Below the pieces are notes generated by a model that saw only the letters and a program-made list of their open reading frames with translations, did no database searches and was not told where the DNA came from. From positions 23,352,768-23,416,767 of the forward strand of contig JAFMSR010000002.1 of NCBI GenBank assembly GCA_022818135.1: a stretch of 64,000 bases of DNA, written 5' to 3'. Position numbers and translations under genes: made by a program. Shown here piece after piece: positions 9,999 to 20,514 of this stretch (the stretch's first letter is position 1; every line of letters starts with the position of its first letter). Source of the DNA: Saxidomus purpurata. Taxonomy: Eukaryota; Mollusca; Bivalvia; Venerida; Veneridae.

Positions 9999-11631
9999 CG
10001 ATAAAAATAATGTATTATGTGACGCGCAATTTGGTTTTAGAGCGGGATGTTCAACTGTCGATGCTTCTTTTGTTTTAAATTCTATTGTTGGTAAATTTCT
10101 TAATAATAATGGTAGATTAGCTTGTGCCTTTATTGATTTTAAAAAGGCCTTTGATAGTGTCTATCGTGACGGTCTTTGGTTTAAACTTTATCATTTGGGC
10201 ATTCGTGGAAAACTTCTTCGAATTGTCCGAGATATGTATTCTAAAGTTAAATCAAGAGTTAGAGGTTGCAAATCATATTCAGAGTTCTTTGAATGTTCGA
10301 TTGGACTGAAACAAGGGGAGATAATGTCCCCAATACTTTTTTTCTTATTTTTAGAGGATTTAGAATTGTATTTACAAAAGGATGTTAACTCTAGTATTAC
10401 CTTAGATGAAATTTCTTTTATTCTTATGTTATTTGCCGATGATATGGTTATTTTAGGCAAAACTCCGTCAGATTTACAAAATACACTAGATGAACTTCAC
10501 TCTTATTGTATGCGCTGGGGTTTAGTTGTTAACCCAGATAAAAGTAAAATTGTAGTTTTTAGGAAAAGGGGTACTGTAAAAAATGGTGAAAAATGGACTT
10601 ACAACAATGTTCCCCTTGAAGATGTTAACGAATTTAATTATGTAGGAACTGTTTTTAATTATAATGGATGTTTTGTTTCAAATAAAGAAACTTTAGAAGG
10701 CAAAGGATTAAAAGCACTGAACATGCTGCTTGTAAATACACGTAATATGTCATTAAAGCCTAGTACAATGTGCCAACTTTTTGATTCTTTTGTTTCTTCT
10801 ATTTTGAATTTTGGCTGTGAGGTATGGGGCTTCGGCAAAAATAAACATTTAGAAAGAGTTCATATAAAATTTTGTAAATCGTTACTCCGTGTTAAACAGT
10901 CCACCAGCCATATGGCCATTTATGGGGAATTGAAAAGGTATCCGTTATTTGTAAATAGATATGTTAGAATTGTCAAATTTTGGTTTAAAGTTGTTAACAG
11001 TAACAACATTATAATCAGATGTTTATATAAATCGCTCTTAGACGATTGCAATAAAGGCAAATTCAACTGGGCATCACAAATCAAACAGTTGCTGGATAGT
11101 TATGGTTTTACATACGCTTGGTTGAATCCTTACCTCGTCAATGTTATGGAATTTATTACTGTCTTTAAACAGAGGATAATAGATCATTTTTTACATTCTT
11201 GGTACGGTAATATATCAACCAGTCCCAGTTTATGTACATATAAATTATTTAAAACCTCTTTTTGCTTCGAATCTTACTTAGATAGAATTCCATATAAATT
11301 TCGTTTATCAGTTACAAAACTGAGATTATCTTCGCATCAGCTGAGAATTGAAACTGGGCGCTATGGTAATAACAGAACTGAACACAATCAGAGGTATTGC
11401 TTGATATGTAATAATGGAGATTTAGAGGACGAATTTCATTTTATATGTATTTGTTCTGCATACAGTCAACTTCGAAAACGATATCTAAAAAAATACTACT
11501 ATGTTAAGCCCAGTGTGGCAAAGTTCATCGAATTAATGCAGTGTACGAACTATAACATCATGTTGAAACTTAGTAAATATGTTTATGAAGCTTTTGCGAT
11601 CAGAAAAAGTTTAACTATCACTATTGATTGA
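9982..11631 (+). CDS. non-LTR retrotransposon reverse transcriptase, 5'-truncated
   Basis: Open frame of 549 residues. The first ATG and about six codons come from the duplicated flank, so the LINE-derived part starts near 9999, inside the RT fingers. Motifs: QFGFRAGCSTVDA (16-28), AFIDFKKAFDSV (49-60, motif A with catalytic Asp52), GLKQGEIMSPILF (108-120, motif B), FADDMVI (151-157, catalytic Asp pair), WGLVVNPDKSKIVVF (179-193, primer grip), EFNYVGTVF, and near 472-490 the Cys/His motif CLICNNGDLEDEFHFIC. The protein would copy LINE RNA at a nicked target. Endonuclease and ORF1 are missing, so this copy cannot move by itself. The intact frame and the clean 3' tail indicate a fairly recent insertion. 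The clade was not assigned; it differs from the LINEs at 1.8, 27.9 and 62.5 kb. Confidence 0.9.
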   Translation: MSNCQLDKNNVLCDAQFGFRAGCSTVDASFVLNSIVGKFLNNNGRLACAFIDFKKAFDSVYRDGLWFKLYHLGIRGKLLRIVRDMYSKVKSRVRGCKSYSEFFECSIGLKQGEIMSPILFFLFLEDLELYLQKDVNSSITLDEISFILMLFADDMVILGKTPSDLQNTLDELHSYCMRWGLVVNPDKSKIVVFRKRGTVKNGEKWTYNNVPLEDVNEFNYVGTVFNYNGCFVSNKETLEGKGLKALNMLLVNTRNMSLKPSTMCQLFDSFVSSILNFGCEVWGFGKNKHLERVHIKFCKSLLRVKQSTSHMAIYGELKRYPLFVNRYVRIVKFWFKVVNSNNIIIRCLYKSLLDDCNKGKFNWASQIKQLLDSYGFTYAWLNPYLVNVMEFITVFKQRIIDHFLHSWYGNISTSPSLCTYKLFKTSFCFESYLDRIPYKFRLSVTKLRLSSHQLRIETGRYGNNRTEHNQRYCLICNNGDLEDEFHFICICSAYSQLRKRYLKKYYYVKPSVAKFIELMQCTNYNIMLKLSKYVYEAFAIRKSLTITID

Positions 11632-11934
11632 ATTTCAAACCACAAACTGTCTTTTATTCTAAACACATGAAAACTTGAAACCTAATTTTGTACACTATTT
11701 TGTTATTACAAAAATATCTTTATCAATGTACTTAGTTCATCCTTCCTTTATGCAAACTTTATGACAGAAATTGTTGCATTCAAGTGTATTGTTTTAATTT
11801 GGGTATTCATATAGAATGCATAAATATTTCATTTGTTAAAACATCATACTGCTACACCTATTGTGATCTTTGATATGTATATTTGTATGAATTGTATCAT
11901 GTAACAAGAAACATGTATATATGTTTACGTTACT

Positions 11935-11977
11935 AATAAAGAAATCTTGAATCTTGAATCTTGAATCTTGAATCTTG
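11935..11977 (+). repeat. LINE 3' terminus: AATAAA and (AATCTTG)5 tail
   Basis: An AATAAA at 11935-11940 is followed by five perfect AATCTTG units at 11943-11977. Short tandem tails of this kind, rather than poly-A, end several LINE families and mark the 3' boundary of the insertion. Confidence 0.85.
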
Positions 11978-12279
11978 ATATTCTCATTAAGGATACAAAA
12001 GTGGCCATTGATCAATTAATCCATACAATTTAATGTGCTAATTATGGCTATCTAAAATTAGTTTATCATAAAATAGTTGTTGACTTTTGCCAACATCTGT
12101 TAAGTCTAGTCAATATTCCTGCAAAAAGTAATTAAATTGAAAAACAGTACACAAACTCTTTGTATTTCAAATTTGTTTGTTAACACCTTTTTAACATAGA
12201 CATTGTTCCTGCAAAAACTCTCACAAATCTATTACAAATTAAGTGATAATTACATTCAAAAAGAATAATTTTCAAAAGG

Positions 12280-12516
12280 CTATTGTCCTAGGATGATTGA
12301 GCAAATGTCTCCATATGCAAACTATAGAAGGGGCTAATGTCCTCCTTGGCAAAATCATCAAGGGGATAATGTCCTAGGGAGAAGGGGATAATGTCCCCCT
12401 TCACAAATTTAGAAAGGGGCTAATGTCCTCCTTTGCAGAATCATCAAGGGGATATTGTCCTCCTAAGCAAAAAAGAGCCAAGGGGATATTGTCCTAGGGG
12501 ATAATGTCCTACATTC
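12280..12516 (-). repeat. right inverted end of the 2.76-kb element, with internal blocks
   Basis: Alternating motifs GGGGATAATGTCC, GGGGCTAATGTCCTCC and AAATCATCAAGG are repeated five to six times. The outer 60 bp are the inverse of 9757-9814. Confidence 0.8.
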
Positions 12517-12685
12517 CGTATATTGCATGTAGCGGATTAAACAATATAATTTTCGCACATTTCCTGGCATGTTTGGATAACGATCCGGAATTAGAATAAT
12601 GACAAGTTAAGACTGTTAATTGGAGGAATCAAATAGCGATGATTTATGACTTTATGTATGAGGTGATTTTTGCAATTTTTATTTA

Positions 12686-14183
12686 GGCCACACCAATTTA
12701 ATTTCTTGGTCATCGGAAAATATCCTAAAAAAATAGGAGCGAGCGAGCGAAAAAAAAATTAAAATATTTTTTTTTTCCAATTCAACCATTTATGGAGTGG
12801 GCGAAGAGCGATTTGTTAAAAAAATAAAAACCCCTCACAAAAACAAATATTCACTGTCAAAACAGGTAAAAAAGACTTGGAAATAGATTATAAGAGCTAC
12901 AGACACCTTAAATATAAACTGCCAAAAAGGTGCAGACCACAAAGTGACTCCTATATACACCAGTACTAAGTTTACAGGGGTATAATAGTGTTTCTTGCAA
13001 GAAAATATTTTTATTCTTTTAAAAAGACCATATTTTGTTTTCTTACATACATGTACAGCCAATACAACAAGTCTTTTGGTACGTGGCATTCCCTGTTTGA
13101 TATTATTTTTGTTTTGAAAGAGAGACAATTTTTTATCATTTAATAAACCATCAGACTAATGTGTATTTCAATTTATGCCCAAACACTTTGTAATGAAACC
13201 CATTTGTTAGTCATATCAAAATAACCCACAGAACAACTTCTTTAGTTAAGTCAAGGCATATGCTCTTTTACTGCACTTCTTCTGATCATAAGTGTTTTGA
13301 CTAGAGATAATTGTTCAATTTCACAATGCTAAAACTTGCTAGTTTCTCGATTTTTTCCTTCCCAAACTTTTAGCCTCAGCGCCATTATCAATACAATTTT
13401 TACACAGAGAGCACACTAAATGTCTTTAAATGTTTCCGAGTTGTCTGTCTGGACAGCAACTCGTCTTCCACCGAAGTTTCCCTGGTTTATGATAACAATA
13501 AAAAAATTTGGGTGCATAGAATGACCGAAAAAGACCGTAAAATACAAAAAAAGACCGAAAAAGAACCGAAAAATGATTTATCTTTACCGAAAACAACTTT
13601 GTTTCAAAAGATAATGTACGGTTTATAACTTAAGTATTAAATAAATGCAGGAATTTGTATGTAATGAATATTTTTTGTTTGTTTTGATAAGTTCCTGTGC
13701 TGCATCCATTACAAAATCTAAAAAGCTAATTTCAGAAAGTTTTCGGTCTGCAATATTTGTTTTTCGATCTTTCTACTTGATTTGTAATACAATATTTACA
13801 AATTTCTTCATTTAAACTGTAAGTTGTATATACTCTTTTGAAAAATAAGTTGTTTTCGGTCTTCATAAACTGTTTTTCGGTCTTTTTCGTTTTTTCGGTC
13901 ATTCTATGCAACTGGTGGCTTCCATTTTGACAATATGGTAGTCATGATTATACAAATAAAGTAGCGGGAACATGTTCTGCTGGCGTTTATAATCGAATTG
14001 TAGGTTTGAAAGTACTAAATTTACGAGTTCTTCGCGACAAATAGGCCCGCTTTGAATTTTTGGTCTTGGTTTATAAAATTGATGCGGGCGGAAGCTCAAA
14101 TTGAAAAAAAAAATATTTTTTTTTGATTTTGAAAAATAATGGAGCGGGAAATCCGTTGACCAAGTAATTAATTTGGTGTGGCC
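12686..14183. mobile_element. PIF/Harbinger-like non-autonomous element
   Basis: Terminal inverted repeats GGCCACACCAATTTAATT (left) and AATTAATTTGGTGTGGCC (right), each next to a TTA (12683-12685, 14184-14186). A 3-bp TTA duplication and GG-starting termini fit PIF/Harbinger. The 1,498 bp has no transposase frame. A second inverted-repeat element is nested at 13513-13910. Confidence 0.75.
13513..13910. mobile_element. nested 398-bp inverted-repeat element
   Basis: Ends are TGCATAGAATGACCGAAAAA and TTTTTTCGGTCATTCTATGCA-type inverses (13513 and 13910). The arms contain further repeats of AAAGACCGAAAA and TTTTTCGGTC. It sits inside the Harbinger-like element. Confidence 0.7.
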
Positions 14184-14194
14184 TTATCTTTTTT

Positions 14195-14280
14195 TCGAGT
14201 ACTCGATTAACGTTTTGCTAACCGAGTACTCGGACGTTCGATCGAGTAACCGGTTAACCGGGTACTCGTTGCCATCCCTA
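14195..14280 (-). mobile_element. hAT-like terminal fragment
   Basis: Alternating CGAGTACTCG and GGTTAACCGG words end in GTACTCGTTGCCATCCCTA. Read inversely this is AGGGATGGCAACGAGTAC, resembling hAT-type ends (CAGGGNNG...). No partner end was found, so this is a fragment. Confidence 0.4.
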
Positions 14281-14480
14281 CTCAAAACGCCTCGTGGCAT
14301 ACGGTTTCCCCGAAGCACCGCTTGAATTAACCTATGCATACATTACCACAGGACAACGTACAAACCCAGTGCTGTTGATGGGTAAAGATGTCTGCCGCTT
14401 ATACCGGAGGTTGCGGGTTTGAACCCCACTGGGGTCACGACCGTACCTTCTCATATGTCATCAGTTCTATTTTCTCAGTC
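14281..14480 (+). repeat. tRNA-derived SINE copy 2 with its flank
   Basis: Homologous to 8023-8190 from CTCGTGGCATACGGTTTCC onward, with box B GCGGGTTTGAACCCC and the full ACTGGGGTCACGACCGTACC segment present. It ends in CTCATATGTCATCAGTTCTA. Confidence 0.7.
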
Positions 14481-15490
14481 CCGTGTCCTCTAGCATCAAT
14501 GCAACCCTGGTGACATCGTTAATATAAGTATCATCCCCGCTTCACATACTCTGTCCCGTGTCCCTTGCACTCAATACCGTTCTACTTATAGTGCTCCCAA
14601 TCTTTGATAACACCCTAATTCACATGAACTCAGCCCTGTGCCCTAAGCACTGAAAACACCGTTTGTAGAAGCAACATCCCCGCGTGAAGAAGTTAGCCCC
14701 GTGTCCCCTGCTATCAATACACTTCTTGTAACAGTCATTTCTAGTTTTCAGACCACCTCTTTGTGTCCCAGCATTCTAATAAACTCAGCCCCGTGTCCTG
14801 TAGTATCATTGCAGCCCTGGTGAAACCGTTTAAAGTAGAACCATCCCCGCCTTACTAACTCAGTCCCGTCAGTTTCCCCTGCTATCAATACAGCACTTCT
14901 TACACTACTCTCTAACTTTCATACCATCCTTTTGTGTCCCCGCATTCACATAAACTCAGCCCTGTATCCTGTAGTATCATTGCAGTGCTGGTGAAACCGT
15001 TTAAAGTAAAACCATCCCCGCCTCACTAACTCAGCCCCGTGTTCCCTGCTATCAATACAGCACTTCTTATACTACTCTCTAACTTTCATACCACCCTTTT
15101 GTGTCCCCGCATTCACATAAACTCAGCCCCGTTTCCTGCAGTATCATTGCAGCCCTGGTAAAACCGTTTCAATTTGTATCTTATCCGCCTCACAAACTTA
15201 GCCCCGTGACCCTGCTATAAATACAACACTTCTTACAATACTCTTTATCTTTCTTACCACCCTTTTGTGTCCCCGCGTTCACATAAACTGGGCCCCGTGT
15301 CCTGTATTATCATTGCATCCCTGGTAAAACCGTTGAAAGTAGAACCATCCCCGCCTCACTAACTCAGCCCCGTGTCCCCTACTATCAATACAGCACTTAC
15401 ACTACTCTCTAACTTTCATACCACCCTTTGTGTCCCCGCGTTCACATAAACTCAGACTCGTGTCCTGTAGTATAATTGCACCCGTACCTT
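14481..15490 (+). repeat. ~170-bp tandem repeats, block B
   Basis: At least four full units, marked by the conserved AACCGTTTAAAGTAGAACC word at 14823, 14994, 15162 and 15327 (periods about 171, 168 and 165). Homologous to 8191-8880. Confidence 0.85.
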
Positions 15491-15940
15491 CACGTATCAG
15501 CCCCGTGATGTTAGCCCCGCAGCACCTAGCTACCCCGTATCCTCGTGCAGTTAGCCAACAAGCACCTAGTTATCCCGGCCCCCGTGAAACTTCCCTCGAT
15601 GCACCTAGATACCCCGCAGCCCTGTCAAGTTAACCCCGAAGCGTTTAGTTACCCCGCAGCCCCTCGAAGTTAGCCCCGTAGCAACTAGATACCCCGCATC
15701 CCCTTCAAGTTAGCCATGTAGCAACTCAATACCCTGCATCCCCGTCAAGTTAGCTCTGTTGAACATAGATACACCGCATCCCTGTCAAGTTAGCCCAGTA
15801 GCACCTAGATACCCTGCATCCCCGTCAAGTCAGCCGTGTAGCACCTAGTTACCCCGCAGCCCCGCCAAGTAAACCCCGTTGCACCTTGTTACCTCGTTGG
15901 CCCGCCATGTTAGCCTTATGCCACCATGTCTCAACACGCC
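15491..15940 (+). repeat. 40-bp minisatellite array B1
   Basis: About eleven diverged copies of the GCCCCGTGAAGTTAGCCCCG / AGCACCTAGTTACCCCGCA unit. Confidence 0.9.
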
Positions 15941-16110
15941 TCGTGGCATATGGTTTCCCCGATTGACCTATGCATACATCACTTCACGACAACGTACACA
16001 CGCAGTGGTGATGATGGGTTAAAATGTCTGCCGCTCACGCCGGAGGTTGCGTGTTAGAACGCCACTGGGGTCACGACCGTACCTTCTCATAGGTCACCAG
16101 TACTATTTCT
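15941..16110 (+). repeat. tRNA-derived SINE copy 3, degraded
   Basis: Starts CTCGTGGCATATGGTTTCC. Box B is degraded to GCGTGTTAGAACGCC, followed by ACTGGGGTCACGACCGTACC. It has a deletion near 15960 relative to copy 2. Confidence 0.65.
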
Positions 16111-16480
16111 TTGCACCGTCATGTTAGCCCTGCAGCACCTAATTACCCCATATCCCCGTGAAGTTAGCCCCAAAGAACCTAGTTATCCCGCCCCCCGTGA
16201 AATTGCCCCGTAGCACCTAGATACCCCGCAGTCCGCTCAAGTTAGCCCTGTAGCACCTAGATACACCGCCCCCGTGAAACTTGCCCCGTAGCACCTAGAT
16301 ACACCGCAGCCCTGTCAAGTTAGCCCAGTGGCACCTAGTGACACCGCAGCCCCATGAAGTTGAGCCCGTTTTACATTGTTACCCCGCAGCCCCGTGAAGT
16401 TAGCCCCGTAGCACATAGATACCCCGCAGCCCCGTCAAGTTAGCCCTGTAGCACCTACATACCCCGCATCCCCGTGAAGT
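16111..16480 (+). repeat. 40-bp minisatellite array B2
   Basis: About nine copies of the 40-bp unit in the same orientation as the other arrays. Confidence 0.9.
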
Positions 16481-16499
16481 TTAAGACATAATAACGATG

Positions 16500-16655
16500 A
16501 CAAGAGGCCGTTTGCATACTAGGGGTAACTAGGAGCTGCGGGGCTAACTTCACGGGGATGCGGGGTAACTAGGTGCTACGGGGCTAACTTCACGGGGCTG
16601 TGGGGATAAACGGGGCTGCGGGGCTAACTTCGTACTCGTTATATTTTATACTCGT
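16500..16655 (-). repeat. inverted 40-bp minisatellite and right end of composite
   Basis: Here the unit is on the opposite strand (GGGGTAACTAGGTGCTACGG). The outermost part mirrors 7508-7560, closing the 9.1-kb structure. It ends ATACTCGT next to the ATATTGAAC duplication. Confidence 0.8.
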
Positions 16656-16730
16656 ATATTGAACAGAAAATAATTTGGATTTGGCGTTACGAGGTTCCTA
16701 AAAACACAGGCAACTCCGATGAAAGAAATA

Positions 16731-17449
16731 CAGTCGACTCTCGAAAGTTCGAACCCGGATAATTGGAACACCCCCGATTATTCGAACACATTTTCGGGTC
16801 CCGAATTTTTTCCTTCTAAATTCAATATGTTCTACAACGGGATAATCGGAACTTTCGAACTGATATTATTGTCCGCTCATTAATAAAATAGTGTGAATAA
16901 CTCCGGAAAGTTCGAACAGTGTCGTTCGTTAATTGATCAATCAGCCGGCCGCATGTTTTTCACACCTCGTGTAAAATTGAGCAGGTGCCAGCTTGATTGT
17001 GTAAATGACGTCACATGGTAATAATCGAGGATATGTGTATTCGTTTGCCGCGCGTGCTAACACTTATGATTATGTTTGTGGCAATCGTTCGCCTGTCATA
17101 AAATGAGTTAATTGTTTCATATTCAATAAAGCTATATAAAATCTAGATTTTTCAATGTCAACCACACAATTATGTCAGAACATAGTGTACAAAGTTCTAA
17201 CGTCGAGCAACGAGTAGAAACCGGCATTAAAGATTTACATAAAAGAACTTCCACTCAAAACTCAGTAACCGAGTTCGTTCCTACACAGGTTTTAGTACAC
17301 TTCACTCTAGACAGAATGGAGTTCTTACAGAACGGTCTTTAGTACCATCTCCAATATGGCCGACATGCTCACTCCGGAAAGTTCGAACTACCGAAAATTC
17401 GAACAAATTTTGCTTCCCCGAGGGTGTTCGAGTTTTCGAGAGTCGACTG
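16731..17449. mobile_element. pogo/Tigger-like (Tc1-mariner) non-autonomous element
   Basis: Ends CAGTCGACTCTCGAAAGTTC and GAGTTTTCGAGAGTCGACTG are inverted, and TA is present on both sides (16729-16730, 17450-17451). CAGTCGACTCTCG-type termini with TA duplication fit the pogo/Tigger branch. Subterminal TTCGAAC words recur on both sides. A 56-codon frame (17172-17342) has no transposase motif. Confidence 0.75.
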
Positions 17450-17451
17450 TA

Positions 17452-20297
17452 TATTATTAAATAGTATCTTATATATCAATAAATTTACAAATTCAAAATT
17501 GAACCTTAACCCAAACATTTCATCAGATTTAGGATAACATCTATGCATAGGTAAACACTAGTAGACAAATAGACAGAATGGCCCTGCTACAGAAACCTGT
17601 TATCTTTTATAAAATTTCTGAAAACTTATGTTTAAGCTTGCATTCTAATGAACGTTCTCTTCTGTTAAATGCTGCCAGGCCTTCGAATAAACGATAAATG
17701 ATGTATAGACTTGCATAAATTGTTATGAACACGATCAGCCTGATTGTAAGAACTGTGAAACGCCATCCACAAAAAGATGTATCTTGGTGGAAATGATTCC
17801 ATATCAAGGGGTAAATACGAAACTATTCCAACGGCTCTATCTGATTCTATTTCAATGTATACTTAGTACAGTTTCGCATTGACCACTCGATGTGTGCTAC
17901 TTTGAAATCTTTCAGGAAAAAAAAAGAAACAGACTCTCTCATACATAAATTCAATCTAGCTTGACAAGTATGTCAGACAAAATGACAGTTGCTTTCAACT
18001 GTACTTGACTTCATTATTATAGTAAATAGCAATATTTCGTGTGAGTTCACAATACAAAATACACAGTCTGTTTCTCTTGCAATCATCTAATTACGCGGGG
18101 CATATTTCACAACTGAGGGCAGACATCACAACAGCTAGACATATAGAAAATGAGGTACTTTGACAACACCACTTACGTTCATTACATCCTGATCAAAATG
18201 TGTTTGCAGTACATACATGATTTCTAAGCGTTCTGTGAAACTGTATGGCATAGCAATACTTTATCCTTCTGTTTGAGATCATTCATTATAAGTTAGATTG
18301 GAGTACCAACGGTAAACGGATTATTTTTAAGACATGTCGGACGGGCAAACTAAATGTTTTGCAGCATCAGTTACACTAAATATAGTTGCAAGCATACAAA
18401 CATTGATTGGAAGACAGAACAGATGACCGGCAAAATGATTCCCGCAATAATTTACTGCCTGTATAAATTGAAGTGAGTTAGTACGTCAAACTGCAGTGTG
18501 TGACGTCATTTTAGAGTAAACAAAGGTTTATCTTTTCAGAATGCTGTAATTTTGTATGTACTGGACGTAGGTAACTGAAATTTTCCCAAATTGATATTGA
18601 AATATTGTTTATCCAGGATATGCAAGAAAGCTAGTTTCCATGTATTTTGTCCGAAGGCCCGTTTTCCCGAGTCGCTGGTCAGATGTATTGTCTTACCAAG
18701 ACAGTATGGCATGGCTATATACAATTTTACTATATTTGGTAAAATTTATGACTGCACGAAGATTGCAGGATAGTGTGATAAAAGTATATGCAGGTAATCT
18801 TACCGATGCCAATACAAATACGGACAATATTATAAGAATATAAAAGGCAAGATCAACTATAAGAGAAAATTGTAATATTTCCAATTTTACTCATCTACCA
18901 CTGTGATATTGTTTCTTAAGCAAATCTCTGTGGAAGTGCTAGGGTTGCTCGTCTGGTCTGATTCAAGGAAATGTTTTCACACCAAAAGTTAGAATTTATA
19001 CATAATTCTAAATCTTTTGACTATCATAATAAGTTTACATGTAAATATTTTAGAAAGAAATGTAGAAGACGAAATAAAAAAAACGAAGAGAAAACGTTCT
19101 TTTTACATATATGACAACATCTTGTTAGTCTGATATGAACATAATATTTACTGTGTATTTATCATATCTGGCCCAGAAAATATTGCTACGTATATCCGTT
19201 CGATAAGATTCGTACATTCTAACTGATATATGCAGTGATTTCTTTACTTTTAACTTCTTACAATGTACAATGTGTTTTAATAATATCAGTTTCAAAGCTA
19301 CAAACTTGAATGTTGGTGTTAATGTTGTACTACTTGTACAGTAAAGCTTATTTTTATAACTTATTTAGCATTTCAGACAACAAATACATAAAAGTAAATT
19401 CAAAAACAGATTGCAATTGTAAATAATGTGCACAATGATTTGGACGCGAAATTCAAAAAATCAAATCTCTGTGAGGAGTTTGGTGTTTCTTAAATCCGGA
19501 ATATCGCTATATCCGAAGTCATACGTAGTAAACTATGAAACAATAGTCCTGAATTTGGATTGTCCCTCGTGCAACATTCTCATTGACAATTTAAGAGATA
19601 TTGGACAATTTACATGATTTTTCCCAAACTGACTTCCTTTGAGGATTAATTTATTTCGTTGTGTGATAATTACACTACCATAATTTCTACGGCTGACACA
19701 ATTTACACCACAATTAGATCAGTACATAAGCTCTTGGGGATAAAATAGAATAGAAAACATGACATGCTGGCATCAAACCGAACACATGCAAAGATTGTGT
19801 TTGAAAAATGTGTCCACTGCTGATAGAATGGTAGAGTTTTTTATTGATCATATGGCTAGGACTGTTTTAAAGTTTGAATGATGACAAGTGAGAACGAGAG
19901 TTCCAAATGCCAAAAATATTTCTTGTGAAATGACAGTCAAATCCCACTGTGATGCAGTGTTTTTTCCTGAAGATGTAAAGTTAATGTTTTTATGTTTTGC
20001 TTTTTTTGCTGAATCCCGGATTGCTCGATTTTTAGATATAACGGGAGTAAAACTACTGTGAGCGGTAAAATGCTAATAAAACGCAGAGGTAAAAAGTAGT
20101 TATTTCATAATATTGTCGATGTTTTTTACCTATAAGGATGTTATTAAATTTAACTTTATATCGAAGTGTTGTTTTATATTTTCACTAAGAAGTTTTTGAC
20201 CTAATAAACGCCTTACTGTAGTCAATTTCTCCCTACCTAAAAGAATTTACCATCTATCACTATTTTAATACAAATGTACTTACATTTATCAAAGAAC
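17452..20297. other. non-coding, nothing recognised
   Basis: AT-rich sequence without supported coding, tandem repeat or inverted repeat. Overlapping open frames around 18.5-18.9 kb lie on both strands and show no motif. Confidence 0.5.
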
Positions 20298-20514
20298 TTG
20301 TTGGAATTCAATAAAACTTCTTACAATGGTCAAGCACTTGACAGATAGTGTAGTGTACAAGAACCATAACTCTATCTTGACAAAATATACAGAGTTATTG
20401 CCAAGAACAATACCTCTGTTTTAGTTTTTTTGCAAGGTGTTCTGTTACTACTAACTTCTTCAGTTGATAAAGCAGTTGTTCGGGGATATTTATCACATTT
20501 AGTGATAAGTCTAG
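20298..20514 (+). mobile_element. 3' end of pearl/Helitron-like element
   Basis: Homologous to the last ~240 bp of 50244-51459 (TTGGAATTCAATA..., CAAGAACCATAACTCTATCT). It ends with a 5-bp-stem hairpin ATCAC-ATTTA-GTGAT (20492-20506) and CTAG followed by T, the classic Helitron 3' signature. The 5' part is missing. Confidence 0.65.

Larger units (their letters stand above)
9757..12516. mobile_element. 2.76-kb TIR element with 9-bp target duplication, hosting a LINE
   Basis: CGTATATTG flanks the element on both sides (9748-9756, 12517-12525). The inverted ends share GGACATTATCCCCTAGGACA and continue for about 58 bp on the left. The right end carries a longer series of GGGGATAATGTCCT-type blocks (12280-12516). 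The internal sequence at 11980-12280 is non-coding. A paralogous empty site is at 27258-27400. No transposase is seen. The left interior is replaced by a second copy of the flank and a LINE. Confidence 0.65.
7508..16655. mobile_element. 9.1-kb minisatellite-ended composite element with 9-bp target duplication
   Basis: ATATTGAAC occurs directly at 7499-7507 and 16656-16664. Just inside, the left end reads ACGAGTATCAAGTTAGCCCC. The right end read backwards gives ACGAGTAT, a 16-bp insertion, then CGAGTACGAAGTTAGCCCC. The arms continue as a 40-bp GC-rich minisatellite in opposite orientations at the two ends. Inside are two copies of the same block (40-bp array, SINE, ~170-bp repeats, 40-bp array) separated by nested transposons. 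Nine-bp duplications and repeat-rich inverted ends recall Mutator-like elements, but no transposase is visible. An alternative is a satellite block that expanded around one inserted MITE. Confidence 0.5.

Noticed and set aside
17172..17342. 56-codon frame in the Tigger-like element as a transposase remnant
   Set aside because: No CENP-B-type DNA-binding or DDE motif. It is kept only as a note in that entry.
18536..18884. Cluster of four overlapping 60-67-codon frames
   Set aside because: Mutually antisense and shadowing, no motif, no splice support.
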